Below, one piece after another: positions 29,218 to 38,274 of a stretch of DNA of 64,000 nt (the first letter of the stretch is position 1; each line of letters starts with the position of its first letter). Below the pieces are notes generated by a model. It saw only the letters and a list, made by a program, of their open reading frames with translations. It had not been told where the DNA came from and ran no database searches. The DNA is from Planotetraspora kaengkrachanensis (GTDB lineage: Bacteria > Actinomycetota > Actinomycetes > Streptosporangiales > Streptosporangiaceae). A program made the position numbers and the translations under genes. Location of the stretch: positions 1 to 64,000 of the forward strand of contig NZ_BONV01000026.1 in the NCBI RefSeq assembly GCF_016862895.1, given 5' to 3'.

Positions 29218-30722
29218 GCAGCACTGACACGCTCATGCCGTACGACGAGGCGCTGGAGCGCTTCGAGCCGGTGCTGGGACTGGAGACGCACGTCGAGCTC
29301 GGCACCGCGTCGAAGATGTTCTGCGGCTGCTCGACGACGTTCGGGGCCCCGCCCAACACCCACGTGTGCCCGGTCTGCCTGGCGCTGCCCGGCTCGCTGC
29401 CGGTGGCCAACGCCAAGGCGATCGAGTCGACCATCAGGATCGGCCTCGCGCTGAACTGCTCGATCGCGGAGTGGTGCAGGTTCGCCCGGAAGAACTACTT
29501 CTATCCGGACATGCCGAAGAACTACCAGATCAGCCAGTACGACGAGCCGCTGTGCACGGAGGGCTACCTGGACGTCCAGGTGGAGGGCAAGACCATCCGG
29601 GTGGAGATCGAGCGGGTGCACCTCGAGGAGGACACCGGCAAGTCCACCCACGTCGGCGGAGCCACCGGCCGCATCCAGGGCGCCGACTACTCGATCGTGG
29701 ACTACAACCGCGCGGGCATCCCGCTGGTCGAGATCGTCACCAAGCCCGTCGAGGGGACGGACCGGCTCGCCCCCGAGGTGGCCAGGGCGTACGTCACGGA
29801 GCTGCGCGAGCTCCTGCGCTCCCTCGGCGTCTCCGACGTCCGCATGGAGGAGGGCTCGCTGCGCTGCGACGTCAACGTGTCGCTGATGCCGCGCGGATCC
29901 TCGGAATGGGGCACCCGCACCGAGACCAAGAACGTCAACTCGCTGCGCAGCGTCGAGCGGGCCGTCCGGGGTGAGATCGAGCGGCAGGCGGCGATCCTGG
30001 CGGACGGCGGGCGGATCATCCAGGAGACCCGCCACTTCCATGAGGACACCGGGGCGACCACGTCCGGCCGGTCCAAGGAGGAGGCGCAGGACTACCGGTA
30101 CTTCCCCGAGCCCGACCTGGTGCCGATCGCGCCCGATCCCGCGTGGGTGGCGGAGCTGAAGGCGGAGCTGCCCGAGCTGCCGTCCGTGCGGCGGGCCCGC
30201 CTCCAGGCGGAGTGGGGAGTCTCCGACCTCGACATGGCGGCCATGCACAACGCCGGCGCCATCGAACTGGTCGAGGCGACGGTCGCCGCCGGCGCCCCGG
30301 CCGCGGACGCCCGCAAGTGGTGGATGGGTGAGCTGGCCCGGCGGGCCAACGAGGGCGGCACCGCTCTCACGGACCTGCCCATCACACCCGGCGACGTCGC
30401 CAAGGTGACCGAGCTGGTGGCCTCGGGGGCGCTCAACGACAAGCTGGCCCGCCAGGTGCTCGAAGGCGTGCTGGCCGGAGAGGGCACTCCGGAGGCCGTC
30501 GTCGAGAGCCGGGGCCTGCGGATCGTCAACGACGAGGGCGAACTGTCCGCGATCATCGACCAGGTGCTGGCGGGCAACGCCGACGCGGCGGACAAGGTGC
30601 GATCGGGCAAGATCGCGGCTGTGGGCGCCCTGGTCGGCGGGGTCATGAAGGCCAGTCGCGGCAAGGCCGACGCCGGCCGGGCCCGCGAGCTCATCCTCGA
30701 GAAGCTCGGCGTCGAGGGATAG
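29214..30722 (+). CDS. gatB: Asp/Glu-tRNA amidotransferase subunit B
   Basis: A 502-residue Gat[23 protein letters not shown] near the start is the family signature with zinc-site cysteines, LPGSLPVAN and [18 protein letters not shown] follow, and the C-terminal YqeY-like tail ends [16 protein letters not shown]. GatB binds the mischarged tRNA, phosphorylates the side chain and amidates it. GTG 29214 is preferred; the frame opens at 29160, but that lies inside the micro-ORF. Confidence 0.96.
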   Translation: MSSTDTLMPYDEALERFEPVLGLETHVELGTASKMFCGCSTTFGAPPNTHVCPVCLALPGSLPVANAKAIESTIRIGLALNCSIAEWCRFARKNYFYPDMPKNYQISQYDEPLCTEGYLDVQVEGKTIRVEIERVHLEEDTGKSTHVGGATGRIQGADYSIVDYNRAGIPLVEIVTKPVEGTDRLAPEVARAYVTELRELLRSLGVSDVRMEEGSLRCDVNVSLMPRGSSEWGTRTETKNVNSLRSVERAVRGEIERQAAILADGGRIIQETRHFHEDTGATTSGRSKEEAQDYRYFPEPDLVPIAPDPAWVAELKAELPELPSVRRARLQAEWGVSDLDMAAMHNAGAIELVEATVAAGAPAADARKWWMGELARRANEGGTALTDLPITPGDVAKVTELVASGALNDKLARQVLEGVLAGEGTPEAVVESRGLRIVNDEGELSAIIDQVLAGNADAADKVRSGKIAAVGALVGGVMKASRGKADAGRARELILEKLGVEG

Positions 30723-30728
30723 GTCCCG

Positions 30729-30761
30729 CCCGCCGCGAGCGGCGACGCCGCTCGCGGCGGG
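30729..30761 (+). terminator. Stem-loop after gatB
   Basis: CCCGCCGCGAGCGGC pairs with GCCGCTCGCGGCGGG over 15 bp with a 3-base loop (GAC). No T-run follows, so it may act as a rho-type or 3'-stabilising hairpin rather than a textbook intrinsic terminator. Confidence 0.6.
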
Positions 30762-30794
30762 GCTTCACACCGCGACGAGACCTCGATGACAGAT

Positions 30795-30843
30795 GTTCCG
30801 TACGGTGACGCTGTTGTGCCGGCGAGTGCCTGGCACACGGAAC
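30795..30843 (+). promoter_or_regulatory. Nested stem-loop upstream of the VanW gene
   Basis: GTTCCG (30795-30800) can pair with CGGAAC (30838-30843), and inside it TGTGCC (30815-30820) can pair with GGCACA (30832-30837). The two helices abut on the 3' side and leave a 14-base bulge on the 5' side. It lies about 80 bases before the VanW start. Function unknown. Confidence 0.4.
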
Positions 30844-30925
30844 GTTGTTGTTTCATGACATATCTACAAGGCAGGCTTTAGGGTTGGCTGAACGGAGTTG
30901 CCCCTGAGCCGGAGGAGACCGAGGC

Positions 30926-32875
30926 GTGCGGAACGCCGGAGCGTCCATAGATCCGCCGACGGATCCGCTGTCGGCCGTTCCCGCCTCCGATCCGCCCAAG
31001 AAGCATCCGGTCCGGTCGAACGCCTCCGCCCTGCCTCCCGGCGTCTCCGCCGACATCTTCGGCGAACGGCCGGGGCCGTCCGCACCCGGGCCGTCGGCCG
31101 CGGCGCAGGGCAGCCTCCCCCCGCCCGCGACCCCCGTCGAGCTCTGGCCGGTGATCGAGAAGACGATCGTCGAGGAGCCCGCCCCGCTCGAAGCCGGACC
31201 CGAACCGAAACGGCGGACGCTGCGCTACACGGTCATCGGCCTGGTCCTCCTGCTGCTGCTCGCCTATCTGGTCCCCGCGATCTCCATGTCCGGCCGGATC
31301 CTGCCCGGAACCACGGTCCTCGGCGTCGACATCGGCGGGCAGAGCGTGTCCGACGCGGCGTTGAGCCTGCAGGAGAAGCTGTACACCCAGACCCGCTCGC
31401 CCGTCGTCGTCCGGCAGGGCACCCACCGCATTCCCGTCGACCCGATCGAGGCGGGTCTCCAGTTCGACGCGGAAGCGACCGCGCGTCAGGCGCCGACCGG
31501 CTTCCCCAGCCCGGCGCAGGTCGTGGGGTCGATCTTCGGAGGCCGTGAGATCAGGCCGGTGGTCGCGGTCGACCAGGTCAAGCTGGAGGCGGCCGTGGCC
31601 AAGGAGGTCGGCGCCTCCCTCGAGGACCCGGTGCAGGAGGGCGGCGTCAAGTTCAAGGGGACGATCCCCGTGCCGGTCTATCCGCATCCGGGCAACGGGA
31701 TCGACAAGACGATCGTGGCCAGGGACATCCAGCGGGCCTATCTCAGCCCGGACGTCACGGTGATGGCCGCGGCCGTGAAGGACGACCCCCAGGTCGACCG
31801 GGCCGCCGTCCAGGATGCCGTGGCGTGGGCGAAGCGCGCGGTCGCCGAGCCGATCACGCTGACCATCGGCGCGAAGTCCGTCCAGCTCCCTCCGGCTGTT
31901 TTGGCCGGGCACCTGTCGTTCGTGCCTGAGGGCCGCTCCCTCAAGCCCCGGTTCGAGGCCGCGGCCGCCGCCGTCGGCTTCGAGCACCGCCTGGTCGCCG
32001 ACGAGACCGCGGCGAGGAACGCCACGTTCACGATCGAGGACGGCAAGCCGGTCCTGGTGCACGCCCGGGCGGGCAAGCGGGTCGACACCGGCCGCCTGGC
32101 GGTCAACGTGATCGAGGCGATGGGCGGCGGGAGCCGTACCGTGCCAGTGACGCTGGTCACCGCCCCGCCGGTCGTGACGGACGCGGACGTGCTGAAGATG
32201 GGCGTCAAGGAGAAGATCAGCGAGTTCACGACCTCCTACGCCTGCTGCCAGCCGCGGGTGGCCGACATCCAGGCCGCCGCCCGCCTGCTGGACACCCATC
32301 TGGTCCGGCCGGGGGAGACGTTCTCGTTCAACGAGTACGTCGGGAGGCGGGACGCCGTCGGCGGCTTCAGCGGAGTCGCCATGGTCACCGCGATCCGGGG
32401 CGAGACCGGCTCGGACGTCGCGGGCATGAGCCAGGTCGCGACCACGATGCTCAACGCCGTGGTGCGCGCGGGGCTGGGGGGCATCGAGCGCACGGCCCCC
32501 GACGTCTACCTGCCGCAGTATCCGGCCGGGTTGGACGCCGCGGTGTCCTATCCCGGGCCGGACCTGAAATGGACCAACGACAGTCCGTACGGCGTGCTGA
32601 TCCAGGCCTCGGCGAGCGACACGGCGCTGGTCGTGTCGTTGTGGAGCACCAAGCGGTACGACGTGGAGGTCCGCGATCCGGTCAAGACCCGGTTCCTCCA
32701 CCTCGCGCCGGTTGAGGGGAGCGGGCCGGACTGCGTGCCGGCTCCCGAGCAGCCGGGCTTCACGGCGGAGGTGACACGGGTCCTCAAGCGGGACGGCAAG
32801 GCCGAGGACCGGCAGTCGTTCACGACCGTCTACCACCCCCAGTCCGCCGTCACCTGCCCCGCCCCTCCCGCGTGA
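30926..32875 (+). CDS. VanW-family membrane-anchored protein
   Basis: A 649-residue protein. A Pro-rich cytoplasmic N-terminus of about 90 residues precedes one membrane helix (YTVIGLVLLLLLAYLVPA), so most of the chain is extracytoplasmic. Two peptidoglycan-binding-like repeats follow (LGVDIGGQSVSDAALSLQEKL at about 133, and the related region near 300), then the VanW domain with PGETFSFNEYVGRRD, GGFSGVAMV and MSQVATTMLNAVVRAGL. VanW occurs in glycopeptide-resistance clusters and in general cell-wall proteins; its reaction is not known. GGAGGA lies nine bases before GTG 30926. The TGA is part of the first 53-bp repeat unit. Confidence 0.85.
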   Translation: MRNAGASIDPPTDPLSAVPASDPPKKHPVRSNASALPPGVSADIFGERPGPSAPGPSAAAQGSLPPPATPVELWPVIEKTIVEEPAPLEAGPEPKRRTLRYTVIGLVLLLLLAYLVPAISMSGRILPGTTVLGVDIGGQSVSDAALSLQEKLYTQTRSPVVVRQGTHRIPVDPIEAGLQFDAEATARQAPTGFPSPAQVVGSIFGGREIRPVVAVDQVKLEAAVAKEVGASLEDPVQEGGVKFKGTIPVPVYPHPGNGIDKTIVARDIQRAYLSPDVTVMAAAVKDDPQVDRAAVQDAVAWAKRAVAEPITLTIGAKSVQLPPAVLAGHLSFVPEGRSLKPRFEAAAAAVGFEHRLVADETAARNATFTIEDGKPVLVHARAGKRVDTGRLAVNVIEAMGGGSRTVPVTLVTAPPVVTDADVLKMGVKEKISEFTTSYACCQPRVADIQAAARLLDTHLVRPGETFSFNEYVGRRDAVGGFSGVAMVTAIRGETGSDVAGMSQVATTMLNAVVRAGLGGIERTAPDVYLPQYPAGLDAAVSYPGPDLKWTNDSPYGVLIQASASDTALVVSLWSTKRYDVEVRDPVKTRFLHLAPVEGSGPDCVPAPEQPGFTAEVTRVLKRDGKAEDRQSFTTVYHPQSAVTCPAPPA

Positions 32876-33004
32876 TCATGCACGGATTCGGGATCACCCG
32901 GTCCGGCCTGGGCCGTCGCTGGGCGTGATCATGCACAGATTCGCGATCATCCGGTCCGACCTTGGGTGATGCCGGGCGTGATCATGCACGCCCGGCACCG
33001 TTGC
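32871..33004. repeat. 53-bp-period repeat array, locus 1
   Basis: The core CGTGATCATGCACGGATTCG begins at 32871, recurs with one change at 32924, and its first 14 bases recur at 32977. Both steps are exactly 53 bp. In unit 1, GTGATC (32872-32877) and GATCAC (32892-32897) can pair; unit 2 nearly keeps this. The first core contains the stop codon of the VanW gene, and the array ends at the stop of the convergent dehydrogenase gene, filling the intergenic space. Confidence 0.85.
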
Positions 33005-34150
33005 TCAGCCGCCGGCGTTCCCGGTCGGCACGACGAGGATGCGATCGTCGCCCTGGCGGGGCGCACCGCGGCCGTCCTTGTTGCTGGTGCCGACCCACAG
33101 GCTCCCGTCGGGCGCGGTGACCACCGCCCGCAGCCGGCCGTACTCCCCGGCGTAGAGGGCCTCGGGTCGCCCGACCCGGCCTTCGCCGTTCAGCGGGATC
33201 CGCCACAGCCGCTGGCCGCGCAGCGCCGCCGCCCACAGGGAGCCGTCGGCGTACGCGAGCCCGGACGGCGACGCCTCGTCGGTCGACCAGGTGAGCAGCG
33301 GATCGGTGTACTTCCCGCCTCCGCCCATGCCCTCGACGTCGGGCCAGCCGTAGTTGTGGCCCTTCTCGATCAGGTTGATCTCGTCGTAGGTGTTCTGGCC
33401 GAACTCCGTGGCGTACATGCGGCCACCGGAGTCCCAGGCCAGCCCTTGGACGTTGCGGTGGCCGTACGACCAGATCAGGGTGCCGAAGGGGTTGCCGGGC
33501 GCGGGCTTGCCGTCCAGGGTCATCCGAAGGATCTTGCCGGCCAGGGAGTTCCTGTCCTGGGAGAGCCCGCGCTCGCCGGTCTCGCCGGTCGAGGCGTAGA
33601 GGTAGCCGTCCGGTCCGAAGGCCAGGCGGCCCCCGTTGTGGATCGACCCCTTCGGGATGCCGGTGACGAGCGGGACGGGATCGGACAGGCCGCCGTCGTA
33701 CCGGTAGCGGACCACCCGGTTGTCGCCGTTCGCCGAGAAGTACACGAAGACGTAGTGGTCCGTCGCGAAGCTCGGGGACACGGCCACGCCGAGGAGCCCG
33801 CCCTCCCCGGCCGGCGAAACGCCCTCGATCACCCCGACGTCCGACACCTGGCCCTGCGGGGTGACCCGGACGAGCTTGGCCGAGTCCCTCTCCGTCACGA
33901 GCGCGTCGCCGCCGGGCAGGAACGCGATGGCCCAGGGCACCGCGAGATCCGTCACCAGCGTGCGCGGCGACCCGGACGGCCGCGCCTGCGCCGATCCCTC
34001 CAGCGGGGCGGGCGTCAGGGCACCGCCCTGTCCCGGTGCACCGCCGCCGGCCGCCGGCGCCACAGGCGCGGCGGAGCATGCCGTGGCCGTCGTGATCGTC
34101 ACGGCCAGCGCCAGCGCCAGCGCCCGTGTGAATCGGCCCGTCTTCACCAT
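33005..34150 (-). CDS. PQQ-dependent sugar dehydrogenase-like lipoprotein
   Basis: A 381-residue protein of the soluble glucose/sorbosone dehydrogenase family (six-bladed beta-propeller). A lipoprotein-like signal ends TTATAC-SAAP, so it is probably anchored outside the membrane. Family features: VPWAIAFLPGGDALVTERD, EGGLLGVAVSPSF, SIHNGGRLAFGPDG with the catalytic histidine, and SYGHRNVQGLAWD. These enzymes oxidise sugars using PQQ, though many actinomycete members have no proven substrate. GGGAGG lies about twelve bases before the start. It is divergent from the 2-hydroxyacid dehydrogenase. Confidence 0.85.
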   Translation of the reverse strand: MVKTGRFTRALALALAVTITTATACSAAPVAPAAGGGAPGQGGALTPAPLEGSAQARPSGSPRTLVTDLAVPWAIAFLPGGDALVTERDSAKLVRVTPQGQVSDVGVIEGVSPAGEGGLLGVAVSPSFATDHYVFVYFSANGDNRVVRYRYDGGLSDPVPLVTGIPKGSIHNGGRLAFGPDGYLYASTGETGERGLSQDRNSLAGKILRMTLDGKPAPGNPFGTLIWSYGHRNVQGLAWDSGGRMYATEFGQNTYDEINLIEKGHNYGWPDVEGMGGGGKYTDPLLTWSTDEASPSGLAYADGSLWAAALRGQRLWRIPLNGEGRVGRPEALYAGEYGRLRAVVTAPDGSLWVGTSNKDGRGAPRQGDDRILVVPTGNAGG

Positions 34151-34218
34151 GTCTTCGCGACCTCCCTCGTCCCTTCCATACTCGCGTTTCGCCGCGAAGG
34201 TTCCCTAGGTTTGTTCAT

Positions 34219-35151
34219 GTGAAGATCTGGGTCGCCTCGCAGGACCTCGCCGACGTGTTGTCCGATCTGCCCAAGGAATTCCCGGATGATCCTCCGGAGA
34301 TCGAATGCGCCGTTTACGACGGCAAGGGATCGCCGCCGGGTTCGCCAGAGGAGGTGGAGATCTGGGTGCCGCCGCTCGTCCCGGTGCCCGACATCCCCGG
34401 GCTCCTCGGCCGGATGACGGGACTGCGCCTGCTGCAGACCGTGACCGCGGGCGTCGAGCCGTACCTCCCGCACGTCCCGGCGGGGGCGATGCTCTGCAAC
34501 GCGCGCGGCGTGCACGACGCCGGGACCGCCGAGTGGATCGTCGGCGCGGCCATCGCCGTGCTCCGCGAGTTTCCGGGGTTCGCCGCGGCCCAGGCCCGGC
34601 GCGAGTGGACCTACCACCACACCGGCGTCCTCGACGGTTCCACCGTCCTCATCGTCGGGTACGGCTCGATCGGTGAGGCCGTGGAACGCCGCCTGGCGGG
34701 GTTCGAGGTCGACGTGGTCCGCGTGGCGAGGACCGCGCGCGAGGGCGTCCACGGGGAGCACGCCCTCGCCGGTCTGCTGCCCTCCGCCGACGTCGTCGTT
34801 CTGCTCGTCCCGGTGACGACCGGCACCGTGGGCATGGTGGACGCCCGGTTCCTCGCGCGGATGAAGGACGGGGCGGTGCTCGTGAACGCCGCACGCGGCA
34901 CCGTCGTCGACACGGACGCGCTGGTCGCCGAACTCGAGAGCGGACGGCTGCGCGCCGCCCTCGACGTGACCTCCCCCGAGCCGCTGCCCGCGGACCATCC
35001 CCTGTGGACCGCACCCGGGGCTTTCATCACCCCGCACGTCGCCGGCAGCTCACCGGCGTCCCTGCGGCGGACACGCGCGCTCGTGCGGGCGCAGGTCATC
35101 AGATACATGACGGGCGAGAGACTCGCTAACATGATCACGGGTCATTACTGA
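34219..35151 (+). CDS. D-isomer-specific 2-hydroxyacid dehydrogenase
   Basis: A 310-residue NAD-dependent dehydrogenase. The NAD motif is VGYGSIGEAVERRL; the catalytic Arg lies in NAARGTVVD, Glu in TSPEPLP and His in TPHVAGSS. It reduces a 2-keto acid or oxidises a 2-hydroxy acid; the specific substrate is unknown. GTG 34219 has no ribosome site. TAGGTT (34206-34211) lies seven bases before it, so the mRNA is probably leaderless. Confidence 0.88.
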   Translation: MKIWVASQDLADVLSDLPKEFPDDPPEIECAVYDGKGSPPGSPEEVEIWVPPLVPVPDIPGLLGRMTGLRLLQTVTAGVEPYLPHVPAGAMLCNARGVHDAGTAEWIVGAAIAVLREFPGFAAAQARREWTYHHTGVLDGSTVLIVGYGSIGEAVERRLAGFEVDVVRVARTAREGVHGEHALAGLLPSADVVVLLVPVTTGTVGMVDARFLARMKDGAVLVNAARGTVVDTDALVAELESGRLRAALDVTSPEPLPADHPLWTAPGAFITPHVAGSSPASLRRTRALVRAQVIRYMTGERLANMITGHY

Positions 35152-35187
35152 GCGCTCCAGCTCGGGACGACACGGGCGACCAGGCAC

Positions 35188-35216
35188 TTGACTGGAAGTC
35201 CTGACTGGTCCATTAA
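35188..35216 (+). promoter_or_regulatory. Probable promoter of the second GGDEF/EAL gene
   Basis: TTGACT (35188-35193) and CATTAA (35211-35216) are separated by 17 bases, the best sigma-70-type match in the 179-base gap. Transcription would start near 35223, giving a leader of over 100 bases with no feature that I recognise. Confidence 0.5.
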
Positions 35217-35330
35217 GGAATCCGGAACGTGGCTGCTCCGTGACCTGTAGTGCGTACGGTGAACCTCGTCGCGCGCGGCCGGTTATCAGATCGGTGACGA
35301 CTCGCCGGTTGTCGCCGTTCAGATCAGGCA

Positions 35331-38240
35331 GTGTGCGCAGACTGGCCGTGTGACATGGAGAGTAAAGCCGGGTCGAGGACGGGAGGGGCAGTGACATCAC
35401 ACCCCGCCGGGCGAGACGACGCCGACGCGGCTCCACCTCCGGAGGCGGCGCCGGATCCACCGGCACCGGACCTGAGGGTGCCGGAAACGGAGCCACCGGA
35501 CACGGTGGACGCGCTGACGTCCGGAGCCGCCGGCCCTGGCCGTGAGGCGACGGCCGCGGAGACAGTTGCACAGACGGCTACAGGGACAAGGGACACAGGG
35601 GCGATACGCGTGGACGGCAGGCGCAACCCGAGGGGTTCGCTCACCGCCGCGGCCGGACTCGGCGCGGTCGGGCTCACCGCCGCGTTGATCGGCGGAGGCT
35701 CCTCGTCCGTGATCGCCGCGGTGGCGGGCGTCGCCGCCGGCCTTCTCGCCGCGATCTCGCTGTTCCTGGCCGCCTCCCGCGCCCAGCCGGGGCAAGGGCT
35801 GCGGCCCGCCGCCTCGCGCTGGCTCGCGATGGGCACCCTGACCTGGCTCGTCGGCATCGGGCTGCGCCCGGTCGCCGACGGCACCCCCTTCGTGCTCACC
35901 TTCGCCGACCTGCTGCTTCTCGTCGGGTCCGTGCTGATCTCGATCGGCTGCGGGACCGCCGTCACCCCCTCCGCCTACAGCAGGAGCGCGTTCAGGCAGG
36001 CCGCGGACGCCTACCTGGGCGCCGCGTCGATCTTCACGCTGGGCTGGGTCCTGCTGCTCGGACCCGCCTTCCAGAAGGCGGAGGAACCCGGAGCCTTCAT
36101 CTCCACCCTGGCGCTGCCGATCGTCTGCCTGTTCGCGGCCTGCGCCGTCGCGCCCGCCGTGGCCGCCGCCCGGTCGGGAGGCCGGCTCGTCGGTCTCGCC
36201 GGTGTGATCGTGCTCGGGGCCGTCACCGTGGCCGAGGTGAGCACCGCCCTGGCCCGGCTCAGCGGCGACGACCCGCCCATGGTGACGGTCCTGGTCGCGC
36301 CGGCCGCCTTCCTCCTGCTCGCCGTCGCGCCGTGGCTCGACCAGCGGCGTTTCCGCAAGCCCCTGCCGGCCGCGGTGACGGCCGCCACGCCGCTCGTGCT
36401 GGTGGCCGTCGCCACCGTCGCGGTGGCCGTCCAAGCGGTCGGCGGCGACCGGGACGCGGCCCTTTCCGCCGTCGCGGCCTCCGTCGTCCTCGTCCTGCTC
36501 GGCCGGCTGTTCGTGCTCCTGGTGGAGACCGCGGGCATGCGCCGCCTCGTCGACGTCGGCGAGCGGCAACTCCGCCAACTGGCGGAGAACGCGGGCGACC
36601 TCGTTCTCATATGCGATCACGACGGCGTGATCAGGGAGATCGGCGCGGCCGTCCAGGAGACGTACGGCTACTGCCCCGAAGACCTCGAGGGCCACCCGAT
36701 GTTCGACTACATCCACCCCGAGGACGTGCCCGGCATCCACGCGCTGCTGCGGCGCATGACCGCCTTCGAGGACGCCGACGGGCACGGGACCTGCCGGATC
36801 GCCTGCCGGGTCCGGGCGGCGGACGGCACCTGGCGGCCGACCGAGTCGGTCGCCACCCGGGACGTACGGAACGAGGACCTGATCCTCGTCAGCGTCAGGG
36901 ACATGAGCGACCAGGTGGCGCTGCGCAACCAGGTCACCCACCTGACCTTCCACGACGGCGTGACGGGCCTGCCCAACCGGGCCTACTTCGAGGAGCGCGC
37001 CCGGGAGGTCCTCGCCCGCCGGGGCTCCGGCAGTACCGCCGTGATCTTCCTGGACCTCGACGGCTTCACCGGCGTCAACGACTCGGTCGGCCACGCCAGC
37101 GGCGACTACCTGCTCGGCCAGGCCGCGCGCCGCCTCCGCTCCGCCGTACGCGCCGACGACACGCTGGCCCGCTGGGGCGGAGACGAGTTCGCGGTACTGC
37201 TGGAGGGCGGCGTCTCCTCAGGGGCGGACGCCCAGACCGCGATCGACCTGGCGGAACGGCTCGTCCGGGCGGTCTCGTCCGAGCCCTTCCGGGTGGCCGA
37301 CCGCGACATGGCCCTCACCGCCAGCGTGGGCGTCGCGTTCGCAGAGGACGGCCTGCCCGCCGGCGACCTGCTCCGCAACGCCGACGTCGCGATGTCCCGG
37401 GCGAAGGAACTGGGCGGCCGGCGGGTCGAGGTGTTCGCCGCGCAGATGCACGCCGAGGTCGTACGGCGGCTGGAGATCGCGGCCGACCTCCAAAGGGCAC
37501 TGCTCGACAACCAGTTCGCCATCGAGTACCAGCCCGTCGTCGACCTGGCGACCTCCCGCGTCACCGCAGTGGAGGCGCTGGTCCGCTGGTGGCGGGGAAG
37601 CGAGTTCGTGCCGCCGGAGCAGTTCCTCGGGCCGGCCGAGGACACGGGCCTCATCGTGCCGCTGAGCGAGTGGATTCTGCGCGAGGCGTGCAACGAGGTG
37701 GCCGCGTGGCGGGCCTCCTCGCTGGACATCGGCCTGTCGCTCAACCTGTCCCTGCGCCAGATCACGGCACCGGGGTTCGTCGAGACGATCTCCCAGGCGC
37801 TCACCGAGAGCGGGCTGCCCGCCAGCGCGCTGACCCTCGAGGTCATCGAGGAGATGCTCGTCGAGGACGCCGAGGACACGATCAACAAGCTGTCGCAACT
37901 GCGCGCCCTCGGGGTGCGGCTCGCGATCGACGACTTCGGCACCGGCTACGCGTCGCTGGCGTTCCTCCGCCAGCTGCCCGTCGACATGATCAAGATCGAC
38001 CCGTCGTTCGTCTCCGGGCTCGGCCGGGACGAGACGCTCACGCTGCTGACCCGCACGATCGTACGGCTCGGCCATGATCTCGGCCTGATCGTCGTCGCCG
38101 AGGGGATCGAGCGGCCCGAGCAGCTCGAACTGCTGCGGGAGATGGGCTGCACCCGCGGCCAGGGCTACCTGGTCGGCCGCCCCATGGCCGCCCGCGGCGT
38201 CGACTCCCTCATGCGGACATCCCTCCAGAACACTGCTTGA
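35331..38240 (+). CDS. Membrane PAS-GGDEF-EAL protein (c-di-GMP turnover)
   Basis: A protein of up to 969 residues. A Pro/Ala-rich N-terminus of about 100 residues is followed by some nine hydrophobic helices (about 105-400), a PAS domain (about 415-535, NAGDLVLICDHDGVIREIG), a GGDEF domain with WGGDEF preceded by RADD at I-site spacing, and an EAL domain with EALVRW, NLSLRQ, EVIEEM, IDDFGTGYAS, KIDPSF and EGIE. Both catalytic sets look intact. The position just before ilvB matches a Streptomyces GGDEF/EAL gene of the same layout. The start is uncertain: GTG 35331, ATG 35355 and GTG 35391 are all in frame, and only the last has a purine-rich site nearby, very close. Confidence 0.85.
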   Translation: MCADWPCDMESKAGSRTGGAVTSHPAGRDDADAAPPPEAAPDPPAPDLRVPETEPPDTVDALTSGAAGPGREATAAETVAQTATGTRDTGAIRVDGRRNPRGSLTAAAGLGAVGLTAALIGGGSSSVIAAVAGVAAGLLAAISLFLAASRAQPGQGLRPAASRWLAMGTLTWLVGIGLRPVADGTPFVLTFADLLLLVGSVLISIGCGTAVTPSAYSRSAFRQAADAYLGAASIFTLGWVLLLGPAFQKAEEPGAFISTLALPIVCLFAACAVAPAVAAARSGGRLVGLAGVIVLGAVTVAEVSTALARLSGDDPPMVTVLVAPAAFLLLAVAPWLDQRRFRKPLPAAVTAATPLVLVAVATVAVAVQAVGGDRDAALSAVAASVVLVLLGRLFVLLVETAGMRRLVDVGERQLRQLAENAGDLVLICDHDGVIREIGAAVQETYGYCPEDLEGHPMFDYIHPEDVPGIHALLRRMTAFEDADGHGTCRIACRVRAADGTWRPTESVATRDVRNEDLILVSVRDMSDQVALRNQVTHLTFHDGVTGLPNRAYFEERAREVLARRGSGSTAVIFLDLDGFTGVNDSVGHASGDYLLGQAARRLRSAVRADDTLARWGGDEFAVLLEGGVSSGADAQTAIDLAERLVRAVSSEPFRVADRDMALTASVGVAFAEDGLPAGDLLRNADVAMSRAKELGGRRVEVFAAQMHAEVVRRLEIAADLQRALLDNQFAIEYQPVVDLATSRVTAVEALVRWWRGSEFVPPEQFLGPAEDTGLIVPLSEWILREACNEVAAWRASSLDIGLSLNLSLRQITAPGFVETISQALTESGLPASALTLEVIEEMLVEDAEDTINKLSQLRALGVRLAIDDFGTGYASLAFLRQLPVDMIKIDPSFVSGLGRDETLTLLTRTIVRLGHDLGLIVVAEGIERPEQLELLREMGCTRGQGYLVGRPMAARGVDSLMRTSLQNTA

Positions 38241-38244
38241 TTTT

Positions 38245-38263
38245 GCCGAGCCTTCGGCTCGGC
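38245..38263 (+). terminator. Stem-loop after the PAS-GGDEF-EAL gene
   Basis: GCCGAGCC-TTC-GGCTCGGC is a perfect 8-bp hairpin capped by a stable C(TTCG)G loop, five bases after the stop codon. There is no following T-run. It is also the first copy of a word repeated in the adjacent island. Confidence 0.6.
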
Positions 38264-38274
38264 GGGCGCTGTGT

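Noticed and set aside
32871-33004. CRISPR interpretation of the 53-bp repeats
   Set aside because: Cores are 20 bp with only three to four units per site, spacers partly resemble each other within a locus, and there is no leader or cas gene.
35131-35150. ATGATCACG near the end of the 2-hydroxyacid dehydrogenase as another 53-bp-repeat core
   Set aside because: Only seven or eight bases match and no partner lies 53 bp away; it is inside coding sequence.
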